Of a stretch of DNA of 64,000 bases, positions 46,553-59,916 are shown piece after piece. The stretch spans positions 999,501-1,063,500 of the forward strand of contig JANUWF010003380.1 in assembly GCA_026120185.1 (NCBI GenBank). The letters are read 5' to 3'. The position numbers and the translations under genes are program-made. This stretch comes from Voacanga thouarsii. Lineage: Eukaryota > Streptophyta > Magnoliopsida > Gentianales > Apocynaceae. How positions within the stretch are numbered: position 1 is the stretch's first letter; each line of letters starts with the position of its first letter. The notes under the pieces were generated by a model. It saw nothing but the letters and a program-made list of their open reading frames with translations, did not search any database and had not been told where the DNA came from.

Positions 46553-48365
46553 AAAAAAAAAAAAAAGAGAAAGAACAGTTCTATTCAATTAGACCGACCG
46601 ATCCAAATTGATTTGTAAAAAATAAAATATTTTTTTAAAATTACGATTCAAATGAGAAGATCCAATCGATTTGAGAATCGAAAAAAAGAGAAAGAACATT
46701 TCAATTCGATTAGACCGACCGATCCAAATTGATTTATAAAAAATAAAATGATTTTTTAAAATTACGATTCAAATGATAAGATCCAATCGATTTGAGAATC
46801 GAAAAAAAGAGAAAGAACATTTCAATTCGATTAGACCGACCGATCCAAATTGATTTATAAAAAATAAAATAATTTTTTAAAATTACGATTCAAATGATAA
46901 GATCCAATCGATTTGAGAATCGAAAAAAAGAGAAAGAACAGTTCAATTCGATTAGACCGACCGATCCAAATTGATTTATAAAAAATAAAATAATTTTTTA
47001 AAATTACGATTCAAATGATAAGATCCAATCGATTTGAGAATCGAAAAAAAGAGAAAGAACAGTTCAATTCGATTAGACCGACCGATCCAAATTGATTTAT
47101 AAAAAATAAAATAATTTTTAAAATTACGATTCAAATGATAAGATCCAATCGATTTGAGAATCGAAAAAGAGAAAGAAACGAGTTCAATTCGATTAGACCG
47201 AATCGATCCAAATTGATTTATAAAAAATAAAATGATTTTTAAAATTACGATTCAAATGATAAGATCCAATCGATTTGAGAATCGAAAAAAGAGAAAGAAA
47301 CAGTTCAATTCGATTAGACCGAATCGATCCAAATTGATTTATAAAAAATAAAATAATTTTTAAAATTACGATTCAAATGAAAAGATCCAATCGATTTGAG
47401 AATCGAAAAAGAGAAAGAACAGATTCAATTCGATTAGACCAATCGATCCAAATTGATTTATAAAAAATAAAATAACTTTTTAAAATTACGATTCAAATGA
47501 TAAGATCCAATCGATTTGAGAATCGAAAAAAGAGAAAGAAACAGATTCAATTCGATTAGACCAATCGATCCAAATTGATTTATAAAAAATAAAATAATTT
47601 TTAAAATTACGATTCAAATGATAAGATCCAATCGATTTGAGAATCGAAAAAAAGAGAAAGAACAGTTCAATTCGATTAGACCGACCGATCCAAATTGATT
47701 TATAAAAAATAAAATAATTTTTTAAAATTACGATTCAAATGAGAAGATTCAATCGATTTGAGAATCGAAAAAAAGAGAAAGAACAGTTCAATTCGATTAG
47801 ACCGATCGATCCAAATTGATTTATACAAAATAAAATAATTTTTTAAAATTACGATTCAAATGAAAAGATCCAATCGATTTGAGAATCGAAAAAAAGAGAA
47901 AGAACAGTTCAATTCGATTAGACCGACCGATCCAAATTGATTTATAAAAAATAAAATAATTTTTTAAAATTACGATTCAAATGATAAGATCCAATCGATT
48001 TGAGAATCGAAAAAAAGAGAAAGAACAGTTCAATTCGATTAGACCGATCGATCCAAATTGATTTATAAAAAATAAAATAATTTTTTAAAATTACGATTCA
48101 AATGAAAAGATCCAATCGATTTGAGAATCGAAAAAAAGAGAACGAACAGTTCAATTCGATTAGAACGATCAATCCAAATTGATTTGTACAAAATAAAATA
48201 ATTTTTTAAAATTACGATTCAAATGAAAAGATCTAATCGATTTGAGAATCGAAAAAAAGAGAAAGAACAGTTCAATTCGATTAGAACGATCGATCCAAAT
48301 TGATTTGTACAAAATAAAATAATTTTTTAAAATTACGATTCAAATGAGAAGATCCAATCGATTTA
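46553..48365 (+). repeat. Tandem satellite array, 15 copies of a 121-bp unit
   Basis: The landmark ACGATTCAAATG recurs at 46643, 46764, 46885, 47006, 47126, 47247, 47368, 47488, 47609, 47730, 47851, 47972, 48093, 48214 and 48335, a period of 120-121 bases. Each unit contains CAATCGATTTGAGAATCG, an A-run with GAGAAAGAAC, TTCAATTCGATTAGACC, CGATCC and AAATTGATTT. Interior copies are very similar. The outermost copies share variants such as GATTTGTA instead of GATTTATA. No open frame spans the array. Confidence 0.97.
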
Positions 48366-50531
48366 ACGGCCCGACCAATGAGAATCAAAAACCAATGCAA
48401 ATATCTGATCAATAATCTATTTTCGGAGCGTGGAAGTCATCTTGTAATTTCTTGTTTGATCATAGTTTCTTCATCTGAAATACTATGATGGCAACTTGAG
48501 GTTGAAAGTCAACAAAATCACACACATTGTGTGGAAAATTCATAAGAATACATAAAAACACACGACTTCTTGGTGTTTTGGAATTGCGGTCGCCGGTCAA
48601 CGCCGGAGACAGCTATGTAGCCCCCATTGCTTCTTGTATTGTATCTGTCTTGTGGGAGTGGGACCACCACTATAGCAATTTTTGCCCACTGAGAATCGCC
48701 TTAATTGAATTGACTTCATTCCCTTAGAGTGATGATGACAAAACAATGATCATTTGTGCTAAATCTTTTTATTTTTTTTAATTTTTTTGTTAAATCTTTG
48801 ATGATATATTATATTATTTAATTATTATCAATGAACTCTAATATATTCTACTTATTTCTCAAATATTAAATCATTCAAATAATTTAATATCGAGTATTTG
48901 AGTTCATAGTTATAAAGACTTAAAAAAAAAATCATTAAATCTATTTATTTCTTTTAAAGATAAATTAGATTCTTTTCTTTTTTGAAATTAAAAATTAGAT
49001 CGTTATGCAAAGATATATTTTTAAATTTATTTATATAGAATTAATCTCGTCATATATATATGTATGTATATATTTGTTTTTGTGAAATGAAAACGATTTT
49101 TTAGTGTGAAGAAAGTTTTGAAAAACATGGATGTCGAAATATTGACTAGAAATATATTATTTATTTATTTAATTTTGGTGCCACTTGTCTCATAGTTGCA
49201 AAGTGGGTTGGTTGTTGTTATCTTCTTTTTTGTTTCATAGTTTATAGATGTTTGAAATTTCTTTATGAGTTTTCTCCACACCACAGCCTCAGCCACAAGG
49301 ACTTATCAAGTAAGTGACTAAGTAGATTTATTATTATTATTTTTTAATTTTTATACTGACTAAATAGATTTATGAAAGAGAAAATTGGTCACCTCTGAAG
49401 GTCTCAATTCTTGTGCAAGTACGAGAACAAAACTACTACTTCCATAATCGAAACCGATGCCGGGCGGTGGCTGAGAATTCTCAGCATCCCCATCCCAATA
49501 GCGCCCTAACACACTCAATCAATTTTAGTCAACAAACTCGTGCCATCCTTTTGAGGGCGTAATTAAAAATTTTAGATTAAAATAATATTATATTTTTAAA
49601 TTTTTTTAAAAGATGAAATTTTAATTTTTTTAAAATTTAAAAAATAAATTTAAATTTGAAAGACAACGCCATCCTAAATCCGTCCTCAATTGTGAATTGA
49701 ATATAAAATTTTTGTTAGTATTTTAATTTATACCTGTTTTTGCAATGTATTCGAGAAGAAAAAAATAGTTATATATATATATATATATTTGGGTGGATGC
49801 ACTGAAATCGAACCCTTAACTTAGAAAAAAAAAAAATAGTAGTATTGTGTTTTGACTAATTGAGTCCAAATTTATCTATGTTTGGACTAATTGAGTCACA
49901 GATGTCTTGGTTTTGGGTCGACACTGATAAGGGCCCCTTGATTCAACACTTTCGGCTGCGGTGCCCTTTGACCAGTTCAAAATATGTGCAAAGACCATTC
50001 CAGCGGGCTTTCAAACAGATCATTCCCATAGGGCTTTATTTTAGATAATATATATTAATATGTTATATTTCGTTCTTCCCATTAAAATTGATAATAATTA
50101 ATTTGATACGATATTTTATATAAAAATAAAAATTATAATATAATAAAAATAAAAAATATATAAATTTCATATTAAATTTAAATATATAAAAATAATATAT
50201 GTAGAATATATTGATTAGTTTATAATAAATTATATAAAAATTTTCATTTTAAGAAAAATATCAAATTTTTTAGATAATTTAAAATAATAAATAGACTAAT
50301 TTTATTAAGACGGAAAGAATATATAAAAAATGTACATTTTATAATGTGTCAGACTCAACCTAAATAAATATTTTTCATTTCTTAGATCATAAATTCTCAC
50401 CCCTTCTGGGAACATAATTACATACACTCAGACTAACTTTTTTATATTAAAAATTTATACACCATATGTATTGTATATAATTTTTAAAAAAAAGTGTACT
50501 ATATTAACATATATGTTATATATGACATATA

Positions 50532-50574
<43 letters not shown>
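50532..50574. repeat. (AC)n(AT)n microsatellite
   Basis: An AC dinucleotide run followed directly by an AT dinucleotide run. Confidence 0.9.
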
Positions 50575-50581
<7 letters not shown>

Positions 50582-50583
50582 AC

Positions 50584-50643
50584 ATAACATATAAAACACA
50601 CACGCACACACATATGTGTGGGTGTGTGTGTTTTATATGTTAT
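50584..50643. repeat. 60-bp near-perfect palindrome
   Basis: Two 30-base arms pair at 28 of 30 positions with no loop. The left arm begins ATAACATATAAAACACACAC and the centre is CAT/ATG. It could extrude as a cruciform or fold as a hairpin in RNA. Confidence 0.85.
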
Positions 50644-50987
50644 CTATAACATATCAAAGCCAGCAACAGCAATTAATAGGAAGCAGACTTTAACCAGAGA
50701 CAATAAGCAGCCAAAGGCCCATTCTATAAACAAAAGCAAAGCAAATATCATAACCAACGAGAAGTGAAGGGAACAAGGTCTGAAGATGCCAGAGGTATCA
50801 AAGCCACAGAGGAATATACAATTTTTCTGGATTCAGCCTACAAATGTCAAGAACTTGATTCACGAAGCAAATACTTTTACTACACAATGAAGCTAAAATA
50901 TTGAGAAAATTTTCAGTTATGGAATGGACTTCTCTATTTTATGACAAGTTCTTGGATCTAGCCATACTCTATGGACATCAAGGACCC

Positions 50988-53900
50988 TTACAGAACAGAG
51001 CGTTCATAGATCTCATATGGCTGTAGTCCACTGGAAGCAGGCTTCACAGCTTGTTCTGGAACACCAAAACAGAAGTATTTCTTGTTGAGAGATTTGCGAG
51101 CTGCATTTGCTGCACTATCACCCTCAGGTATTTGATTAGAGCAAGAAGCTGCGGCAATTTCATTCTCAATTAGGATGCCTTTTTGTTTATCCAGAGAGCT
51201 GTGTGAGGACAATGAAAATGAACTTGAACGTGACCGACGAGAAACAGTGCTACTTGGGATTCCCAGCATAACACCATGCACAAGGCCGGAAGCTAATTTC
51301 TTCTTTGCTGATGGACTGGGAAGGTTACTCCTAACAGCAAGAGTTCGCTTGTTATTATGAAGTGACGATGGCCTGGAGAATCTCTGTCGAAGTGGGATGG
51401 GTGGTCCTTCTGAAGGACTTAAAGAGTGTTCCCCTGATGCTTTCTTACGTCCTTCAGCTCTTCTCTCCTTCGTCCTAGGCCAATGGAACATCTGTTTTAG
51501 CCGTTGGGCTGCATGACTTACAGAATGTAGTTTACGACTTCTTCTGGTACTACAGGTGTCCATGCTCAAGTCAGGTTGACTCACCTCGGTTGAACAAGTG
51601 CTCATCTCTGCACTACCAGCTGCATCTAATACATTCTCAATGCCAGTGCATAAGAATATTTCTGTATCAGAGATCCTGAAGGAAGTCCCCGGACTACCTC
51701 CGATACTCCGCATTCTTAAGTGGGATGCAATGATTTTTCTTGCCGAATAGTCCTGACAACTGAAGATCCCTCCAGCTGAGATCAATTGCTTGGTCAGTAT
51801 GTCTGATGATGCAGAACGTGGCCGTTGCCTGAGAATATCGAGTGGAGTCATTCCATCCATATCACGAATGTTGACATTGATACAACGTGTGGTCATTAGT
51901 AATTCCACTAGATCAGAGTGAATGTTCCCAATGATGGCCAGATGAAGTGCAGTTCTCCCCTCGTTATTTTTCTCATTGATGACCTGCCCAATCTTAAATG
52001 TCTTTCCACATACCAGTTGTTTCATGAGTTCAACCTGGTGGTCCAATCTCCGAAAACCTGGAGTTTGGAAACCAGTGACAGCAACATGCAGAAAAGTTTC
52101 CCCAGCATTGTTCTTGGAATAGATGGACGAGGGTGAAGCAAGAAGTAGAGCTTCCACAACAGAAAGTTGACCCCTGTAAGCAGCTGCGTGCAATGCTGTA
52201 TTGCCATTATTGTCTGTGGAATTGATCATATCGAAAGATTCTATGAGATATTTGACTACCTGCATGCCAAAAAGAGTGGTCTCAACTTACCAAGGCTAAC
52301 TAATAGTTGGAATGGAAAGATTCAATTTATGGATGACAACTGAGCATGAAATGGTGTCTCTTGCAAGATAGCTAACTTTCTACTCGCCTAATCCACCTAC
52401 AGATTTTTAATATCAAGGCATTCGACTACTGAATTTTCAAGGTCTTGCAAAACAGAGATTATATTTAATCCAATCTGTCTTTTGAGAATAAAGAGAAAAC
52501 CCAAAGTGAAGTAACAGTCTTGCCATCCCTATACTTGGTGACAGAATGGCAACTCCATTGATGAAATCATGGAAAAATCTCGTAAAGATGAGACGTGTTG
52601 TCCTGTATATATCTTGAGGGAAATCATGAAACATAGGTTCTTAGAAAATGGGAATGTTCAGAAGACTTTAAACCCTTTTATGCAACCTTGATATGAAAAT
52701 TTTGTTTAATGCCTTGGCTTTGGGTGAACTGACTTATTTTCAACTAGAAGTTCTATAGCTATATAAAGGGGTTAAATTTAAAGCAAAAGTTCACTCGTTC
52801 CGACTCCTTTTTAGTCTTGAAAACCATTTTGTGGCATCACAATAGTGCATATCAGACATGTCAACAAAAGAAGGTGAATCAACAGAAGCTTGCACATTAC
52901 ACAACAGAAAACTATGCTTATGCACTAGAAATTGTTAGTCCCGTTGTCTTAATACGTCAAAACCAAGGAATGAAACAGGAGCTCAGCTTTTGTAGAGTTT
53001 ATCAGTTAGAAATTGTATAAACAGACAGCCAATATCTTAAGAAGTTTAGGTCTGGAAAGCAGAAGCTTCAAGTTTAGATCTAGAATCCAAATCACTGACG
53101 AGTTCAAGTGGGGAAGTTTGTAATGATTTTCTTATTGCCTTCTAGAATTTGTCACCACCACATTTCACAAGATGGGTCTTTAGCCATATCAAAATTTAGA
53201 AAGAGTAGATAGTGTAACTAATAGCCTAAAAAAGATTTCTTTGATTGGAATAAGATGAAATTTCCAATTGTCTCAAAACGTCTTCGAAACCCATCTGGGA
53301 AAGTTTCAAACTTTGCACCATTTCCATTGAAACCATCAAATATCCATTTCTGATAATGTTCTTTAGATACAATATAACTGAAAGTGACTAAAAGGACAGT
53401 AAGGAGTTGAGAGTGCTATAAAGCTCTTTTTGCACATCATTTGTTAGCTGAAGGCTAGATGCAGATCAGGGAATAATAAAGGCCGTAGTATGAGAAAGAA
53501 CAATCAAATTGACAAATGTGAACAATTTATATGATAAAAGAGAGCGCCAACAGTTTCTGCTATAATCAATTTAGATGATGAAGAAAGAACAGATTTTGAG
53601 AATTTTTTTATTCTGATAAAAACACATTAAGACCTGAAAAACACATAAGGTCGATAGGATGGGAAGGTTGAAGTCCATACTAACATGAGGCAGAGAAGGG
53701 AAACTTACCTCAACCTGCCCTCTACCAGCAGCAGCATGCAAGATGGTCGACCCCTGAATATCTCTGTAAGACAAGACGTCAGAGCAATCCCCAAGAAGCT
53801 CCTTCAGAACCATCAAATTGCCTCCTCTGGCAGCAGAATGAACAGCTCTGTTCACCATCTCGAACTTATAGGCAGATGGAATCTCTCCAACATGTTCTTC

Positions 53901-54416
53901 AAACTCCCTTCCATTACCTGAAGGAAACCTGGGGGAGACGGCAAAGTCAAAAAGAATCCTGAAAACCTCAGAATTCTTGCTCCTGGCAGCAGCATATAGA
54001 ATATCGGTGACACCATATTCACCTTCTCCAAATACCAAAAGAGGGTCTCTTTCTAGCAACTCTTGAACAAAGGCCAAGTCACCAGCTGAGGCAGCAGTGT
54101 AAAGAAGCCACCCGCCATATCCACCTCGGATGAGAGAATTTTTTCCTTTCTTGCTTTCGCACTCAACAAGTAGCTTCCTAGCAACTTGAGAACGGTACTT
54201 GGCAACATCATGAAACTGCTCTTCATCATCCCAAACGGTCTCAAGTCGGCGGATTCTGCGAAGGGAGGTGAGCTTGATCAGGTGATTACCATCAAGGCGG
54301 AGGAGTTCACGTACCAAGTCATAGTGTCCATTGGCAGCTGCCCAGTCTATTGGGGAAGCATACCACCATTGGTCCCCGGTGCTTTCCCATCGGAGAGGGA
54401 AGTACGTCGGAGGCAT
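50988..54416 (-). CDS. Ankyrin-repeat protein, plant-specific
   Basis: Two coding exons, 54416-53709 and 52259-50988, joined in phase at GAG/GTA, give 659 residues. The N-terminus MPPTYFPLRWESTGDQWWYA is conserved, as I recall, in a plant family of soluble ankyrin proteins. Ankyrin-like units begin at about residues 21 (SPIDWAAANGHYDLVRELL), 102, 135, 190 and 222 (GSTILHAAAGRGQVE), then NGNTALHAAAYRGQLSVVEA (about 255) and EGRTALHLAIIGN. The C-terminal third is disordered, rich in Ser, Arg and Lys (RRSRSSSFSLSSHSSLDKQK) and ends YEIYERSVL. There is no membrane segment, unlike the ACD6/ITN1 type, so a scaffold role is likely; partners are unknown. The intron of about 1.45 kb splits the repeat array between two units. 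The gene appears intact. Confidence 0.92.
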
Positions 54417-57400
54417 TGAGAAGAGATGGTACCAGAAAGGAGCCGAAATTTGCCACCAAAAGAAGCAACCAAGACTTGATAGACCAATCCCAAATCTTTC
54501 AGGCTAGAACTTGATGGAACAATCCCAAATTGAGAGTCCTTAGTTCCAGATACACACCAGCCCAGGATCCTCAGCCCTTGAAAGAGAACGTCTTTTTTCT
54601 TTTCTATCATGAACCCCAAGGAAAACTGCCAATATTTGGAACTAGGCGAAGGCAACAGATCAAATCACCATGGCGTACAGTAGTTGAAATGGTAAAAGGC
54701 TTTTACCTAACAAAATGCTTGTTAAACACAAGAAGAAATTTATGGGAAAGGATTATGCTGTCTTGAAGCGATGGATTGGTACTTACTTTTGAAGAAAGCT
54801 GAAGGTAAATGGTAGATGGCAGTCTTGAAAATGAAAATAAAAGGAGATGAATATGCAAAAAGTAGAAGTCACCGGTATGAGAAATGGTCAAAGAGAAAGA
54901 ACCACGCTTATTATGGGAAAGGGAAAACAAAGACACCTGTAGAAGCTCAGGCAAATCCTCTGAAAAATTCATAGGGTATTGCTCTTGACACTTGAACTAC
55001 CTGTAGTAAAAAAACACGAACAAAAGTTGGTTAAAACTACAGAAGAACCACATGGCAATATAAAGATCATTGATTAAAGTGATGATAAAAACAGAGCATC
55101 ATAATTGAACGTAGTATCCATGGGTGATATGAGAGAGAAAATTAAACAGAAAAAAAAAATCTCCATTAGTACAAAAGCAAAATGTGATCATCAAGAAAAA
55201 AACAAAGGATAATGGGCAGAAGATTATACATTGTACCATCCTAAGCCCAGCCATTGTCCAGTGTCTACTATAAGGTTACTTTTCTCATCATAATGTAAGC
55301 ACAGAAGAGATATAGATAGCATCGCTCTCTCTCTCTCTCCTGGGAGAGAGGAAAAGGTGACAGGTAATAAGCATGTACAATGGCATGAAAAGGAGAGATT
55401 CCTCTTGAATTGTGAAAGTGCTGCAAATTACATTTGCAATCGGATAATGATGGATATTTCTGGTTTGCATGAGAGAGACATACTTTTTTTTTTCGCGAAT
55501 TCATGAGAGAGATACCATTCCCTTCTTGGCAGTGATAGAAAAGAGGAATCGAACCTAACTTAAGCAAATGCTCATGGCGGAGACTGAAGAATTTGATGAA
55601 TCTCAAGGATAATCAGATTCTTGAAATTTTCCCATATTGATTACTTTCCTACAAAGTGCAAAGCCATGTGAAAGTTTCGTATGGTCTGCCATTTCAAGAG
55701 GAAAGATTAGCAAGAATGGTTGAAGCACTGTCATGAATACTGAAAATTTTATTTTATCAGAATAAGATCAAACTTAAAATACTTATGATTCTTTACGAAT
55801 AGTTCATAATATTTACGAATAGTTAGAATACCTGAATTATTAAAAAAAAAATAGCAAGATTGGTGCTTGGGAAATTCAAGACGTGTGCCCTTGATTTGAT
55901 TAGTTAGCATATGGTCGGGCATGGGCATATAAATATAATATTTATCACATAGGTTTGCCATTTCCAAGTAAACAGACTCGGCACCAATTCTGAAAGCTAC
56001 CAGAAAACTATTGGTGGGAATTGAACGACTAAGTCCAGAGACAACTAAAGAGGCCCGACCTTACAGCAAACTATCTTAAATGAAGCTTCTGTTCGTCATA
56101 AACAAGGCCGGTGGCCGAAAGGCCAAACACGGAGGCTGCTTGATTATGTATACGATTTTTTCTTTCATTTTTAACAAGCCTCAGTCTCTCTCAACTGTTA
56201 GCCCATCAAAATGTTGACTCAATAATTTAATAGGAATGGCTAATACTGCTGAGTGAGTGAATAATTTAAGAATCAATTTTTGAACTTTTTAACTGATACA
56301 AAAGATAAAAATAGACAATTATTCAATCGAAAATTAATTGTCATTTAGCAGAGCAACTAAGCATAATACTAGAAAGCAAACTTGGAGCTTCCTAATTTTT
56401 CACACATTATTTATCATAATTCCGAGCACTTAATTGGTTTTCTTAATAATTTCTTGTTCATCATATAGCAGGCGGGTCTGAAGCATATGAAAGAGGATCA
56501 TCATTTGTCCGGTGGACTTTATAAGTGATCTTTCCACCGATCAGATTTGCTGTCCTACACCATCTCCCATTCCCACCTTCTCTCTCCAATCTGCAAGATA
56601 TACATGTGTTGTTATTTCTCAGACATTCTGAACAGATTGACCTTTACAGGATCGGGGAAAGGAGTTCATCAGGCTTTTACATCTCACTTCGGGAAGAGGA
56701 AATTGCTTGGATGAGCTGAAGCTTTCTGGACACCAGAGGATTCCCTTCTAGTATTTCTCCTACCACTACCAGTTTTACAATATGTTTGGTCACAACAAAA
56801 AAAAGGGAAAAAGAAAAAAAAAAGATATAAATAGATAATTTATATAGTTTGGTTAGAAAGTAAAAGTAAATTAAGAGAAAAAATTTTCTTTCATATCATA
56901 AAAATAATTTGTCCAGATTTAAATGAATTAAAATATAAATCAAGATAATATTTATTATTTACTTATCGTCTACTCTAACTGAATAATTTTCACTTCCCTT
57001 GTGTAAAAATTCCCAACCCTCCTATGTGAACCAAGCTTAGATAGGGAAAATGGGTGGGGCTCTTAGTCACTCACTGGATATTGATTTGGTTTAATATGAA
57101 GGAAAAGCTTAGAAAGGACTAATGATGGAGACATGGACCACATACAACTCGCAACCCATATGGAAATTCCCCTAAAGAGGAGAAAGCCATGTGAAAAAGC
57201 AGCTTTAACTTTCTGATGAATGCCCAAGAAAAAGCGAGGGTTCAAGAAGATGGTTGCTTGGCCTACTTCTAGCCAATAACAGTGCATGTGATCACTAATT
57301 GTCCTTCATTGCTAACCCATTTTTGCAGTTCCTTTTCATCTTCCACTAGCTGCTACCCTATCTTACTCCAAATTCTGAGAGCCCATTCATCACGGCACAC

Positions 57401-58076
57401 AAGCGTAACAGAAGCTATTGCTGCCAAACAAAGCTTGTCCATTGGTAAAATTTCATTTCTTGGTCTTTTCTACGTTCTTGACAACATTATTTCCTCGCCA
57501 CAAACATAAATTTATGTTAATATTAACATGCAAAACTGCAAATACATTCATCTCCCGGAACCAGAGGAGAACTGAGCAAGCCATCCAACTGCCAACATTT
57601 AGTGGCCCGTGTTTGCAAGAAAGGGATCATGCTGCTCTTCTATCAACCAAAATGATCCCATGCTCACAAATAAAACGCTATGTAGTATCTGAATTCCTGG
57701 GAAAAGCAAATTTGTTTACCTTCCGTAACTATGATGTTCATGACAAGATAGACTCTGAGAGAAATGCTATCAGGATGTTCAGGTAGACTAAACAATCGTC
57801 TAAACACTCTGTTAATCCTCCTAATCTGATAGTAGGAAGAATTTGTAATGATGAATCATCTCCTCAAAACAGCAACAAAAATCCTTATCAAAGGAAGGAA
57901 AGTCGGAGGAAAGCTACATATTAGGAGCAAAGCCAAGGTAGAGGACTACTAAACAAGGTCTTGCCCCTTTCAAGCCCTTTAATCACCTTTAGGCGCAAAC
58001 TGTCATCAAAGAGATACATCTGGTAACAGCCCTATCATAAGTCCAAATAGAGTTCAGACACTTGTAACCCAGCTGC
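54417..58076. other. Spacer between the ankyrin and mL54 genes
   Basis: The left part (54417 to about 55000) should carry the ankyrin leader, including a minus-strand ATG at 54972 (MNFSEDLPELLQ before a GT). A CT microsatellite lies at about 55322-55339. The stretch 56500-57900 is of mixed composition with several short frames on both strands, none recognised. About 57850-58076 is presumably the mL54 3' UTR. Confidence 0.45.
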
Positions 58077-58475
58077 TTAAGTCTTGGCCTTAACAGAATT
58101 GTTTTCCTTGATCCTTGCACGATTGTCCAATTTGACAAAGCGTTTTAGGTCCTCATATGGAAGAGTTTCTATGTCTTTTCTTCTTAGTTCACTAAGTGCT
58201 GGGCGTTTATCCAGCAGGTGCCACAGCCAATCAGGATATTCAGAATCTGGCAAGACTTTTGGATCTGCCCCTTCCTTTAGAATGTTGGCACCAACAACAA
58301 TTGTGGACTTGACTTCCTTGCTGAGTATTGATTCCTTTGGAGCATCAGCAGCCCCACCACCTTTTGAGCCCTTCTTTGCTTTACTGCCAGCGGAAAATGA
58401 TCTGAGGCCTACCACTTCAACTACCTCCTTGGGGATTGTAATGTGTCTCAACGATTTAAGGTAATTAATTGGCAT
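58077..58475 (-). CDS. mL54: Mitochondrial ribosomal protein mL54 (MRPL54/L37 family)
   Basis: Large-subunit mitoribosomal protein. The frame from the ATG at 58475 gives 132 residues. An N-terminal presequence-like stretch (MPINYLKSLRHITIPKEVVE, then RSFSAGSKAKKGSKGGG) is followed by the conserved domain, VKSTIVVGANILKEGADPKV, then LPDSEYPDWLWHLLDKRPAL and a basic C-terminus ending RARIKENNSVKAKT. Length and motifs match plant mL54. An acceptor lies just upstream (CAG before 58484), so the coding exon is entered from a spliced leader. The upstream exon at 59681-59619 is in frame and would add 24 residues (see its entry). The gene diverges from prohibitin across a short shared promoter; both products are mitochondrial. 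Confidence 0.92.
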   Translation of the reverse strand: MPINYLKSLRHITIPKEVVEVVGLRSFSAGSKAKKGSKGGGAADAPKESILSKEVKSTIVVGANILKEGADPKVLPDSEYPDWLWHLLDKRPALSELRRKDIETLPYEDLKRFVKLDNRARIKENNSVKAKT

Positions 58476-58484
58476 GTCTCTTCC

Positions 58485-59618
58485 CTGTACAGACAATAAT
58501 CATTACTGAAATCAATTACACGGTTTCATATGTACTCAAGCATGTCTCAGGTATATAACTTAATTTATCCACAAAGTCACCTACTAATTGAAGGCAAGGC
58601 AGATAACAGGAGCTGTTTTAAACTGCAGTATTTCAAAAGAATGATAACAGGGAACAATCAGGTCCAATCAAAATGAACTCATGCATGTTTTCCCCAATCT
58701 AGATCAGTCAAAACTAAAAATGAATTTGCTTCTGCAGGATGTGTCAAGAATCTATTACAGAAAATACTCTTCCTATTTCATTAGTCCATTGGGCAGACAA
58801 TGCAAGATTCGCCTACAAGCCCCCAAAAAATCATATTGTCTCAAAGAATTCTTAGAGTGGTGTAGGAAATAACTTTGTTGCAAAGTGTCAGATGCAATCT
58901 TGAAAATTCATAACTTTGCTGCACTATTTTATATCATCGAAACAATTAGGCACCAGGGACTTCCTCTTAAAATCTAACTACACACTCCATAGTATATACC
59001 CTAATAATCCAAAATTACCATAAAAGGGAATTGGAAGAACCAAAAAATAAAACTATATGCAGAGGCACAATTCAAAGAAGACAGATATTTATATGAAATA
59101 GTGTTAACAATCTTACTCAGTATCCAAACATCGTAGCAAACTATATACTACAGAAATCCTAGTTCCAAGCACATAGATATTTATATAAATATACAATCAC
59201 AAATCTTATTCAGAATTCAAGCATGAAAGAAACTACATAATCAATGTTTTGAATGTTCTGGCGCAGAAAGAAAGTAATAAACTTTTCAACAAACACGTGA
59301 AAGTTCTTCCGAGTTAATGAATAAAACCATTAGATATAATCGAGGAAGAAAAATCACAGCGGATTCTTCCCAGATAAAAGCATAATCCATAGAACCCTAG
59401 TAACTAATCAGTCTCCAGAACAGCAAAAATGTGTAAGTTCTCTAATAAGAACTTGACAACAAAATCTCCAGCCGAATAGTACAGAGATGACTGCTACAGC
59501 TAAAACAAACTTTGACAAGAGGGGGGGATCTTGATAATGAACAAGTAAATGAAGTAAAATAGATTATCCAAATTGAAAAAGTAAAGAAAAAAACAAAATA
59601 GACAAATCCACTGCCCAC
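58485..59618 (-). other. Inferred intron in the mL54 leader
   Basis: Bounded by CAG/GTGGGC at 59619 and by CTGTACAG at its 3' end. The interior holds no recognisable gene. Confidence 0.5.
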
Positions 59619-59681
59619 CTGAGCCGAAATCTCAGTCAGATAATCAATTATCTTCTCATAAATTCCAACTAGAAGCCCCAT
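59619..59681 (-). CDS. mL54: In-frame upstream exon of mL54 (possible N-terminal extension or uORF)
   Basis: An ATG at 59681 opens MGLLVGIYEKIIDYLTEISA and ends at CAG/GTGGGC in phase 0. Spliced to 58484 it reads through GRD into MPINYLKS of mL54 with no stop. I do not recognise the peptide. It would place the normal presequence about 24 residues inside. It may be leader only, an alternative isoform, or chance. Confidence 0.4.
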
Positions 59682-59916
59682 AAGGAACCTTTTGAGTTAT
59701 ACAAACAGATATACAGCAGCGCCTAGTGCATCAGAAGAAATTGAAATGCAAATTACTATTGTTCTTCCATTCAAGAGCAAGAATCAGTATACTCACTTCA
59801 ACGGAGAAGGGAAAAACGCCGATTACGCCAGGTCCTCGCTGGCCGCCCTGACAGAGCTGAGCTGGGCTGGAGACTGATAGCGGAAGGTCAAAAGTGCCGC
59901 CGATTCTGTTTCGCAT

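Larger units (their letters stand above)
48366..50987. other. AT-rich spacer and 3' region of the ankyrin gene
   Basis: No gene found. Short frames at 48527 and 49860 resemble nothing I know. The last few hundred bases (about 50650-50987) should include the 3' UTR of the minus-strand ankyrin gene. Confidence 0.5.
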
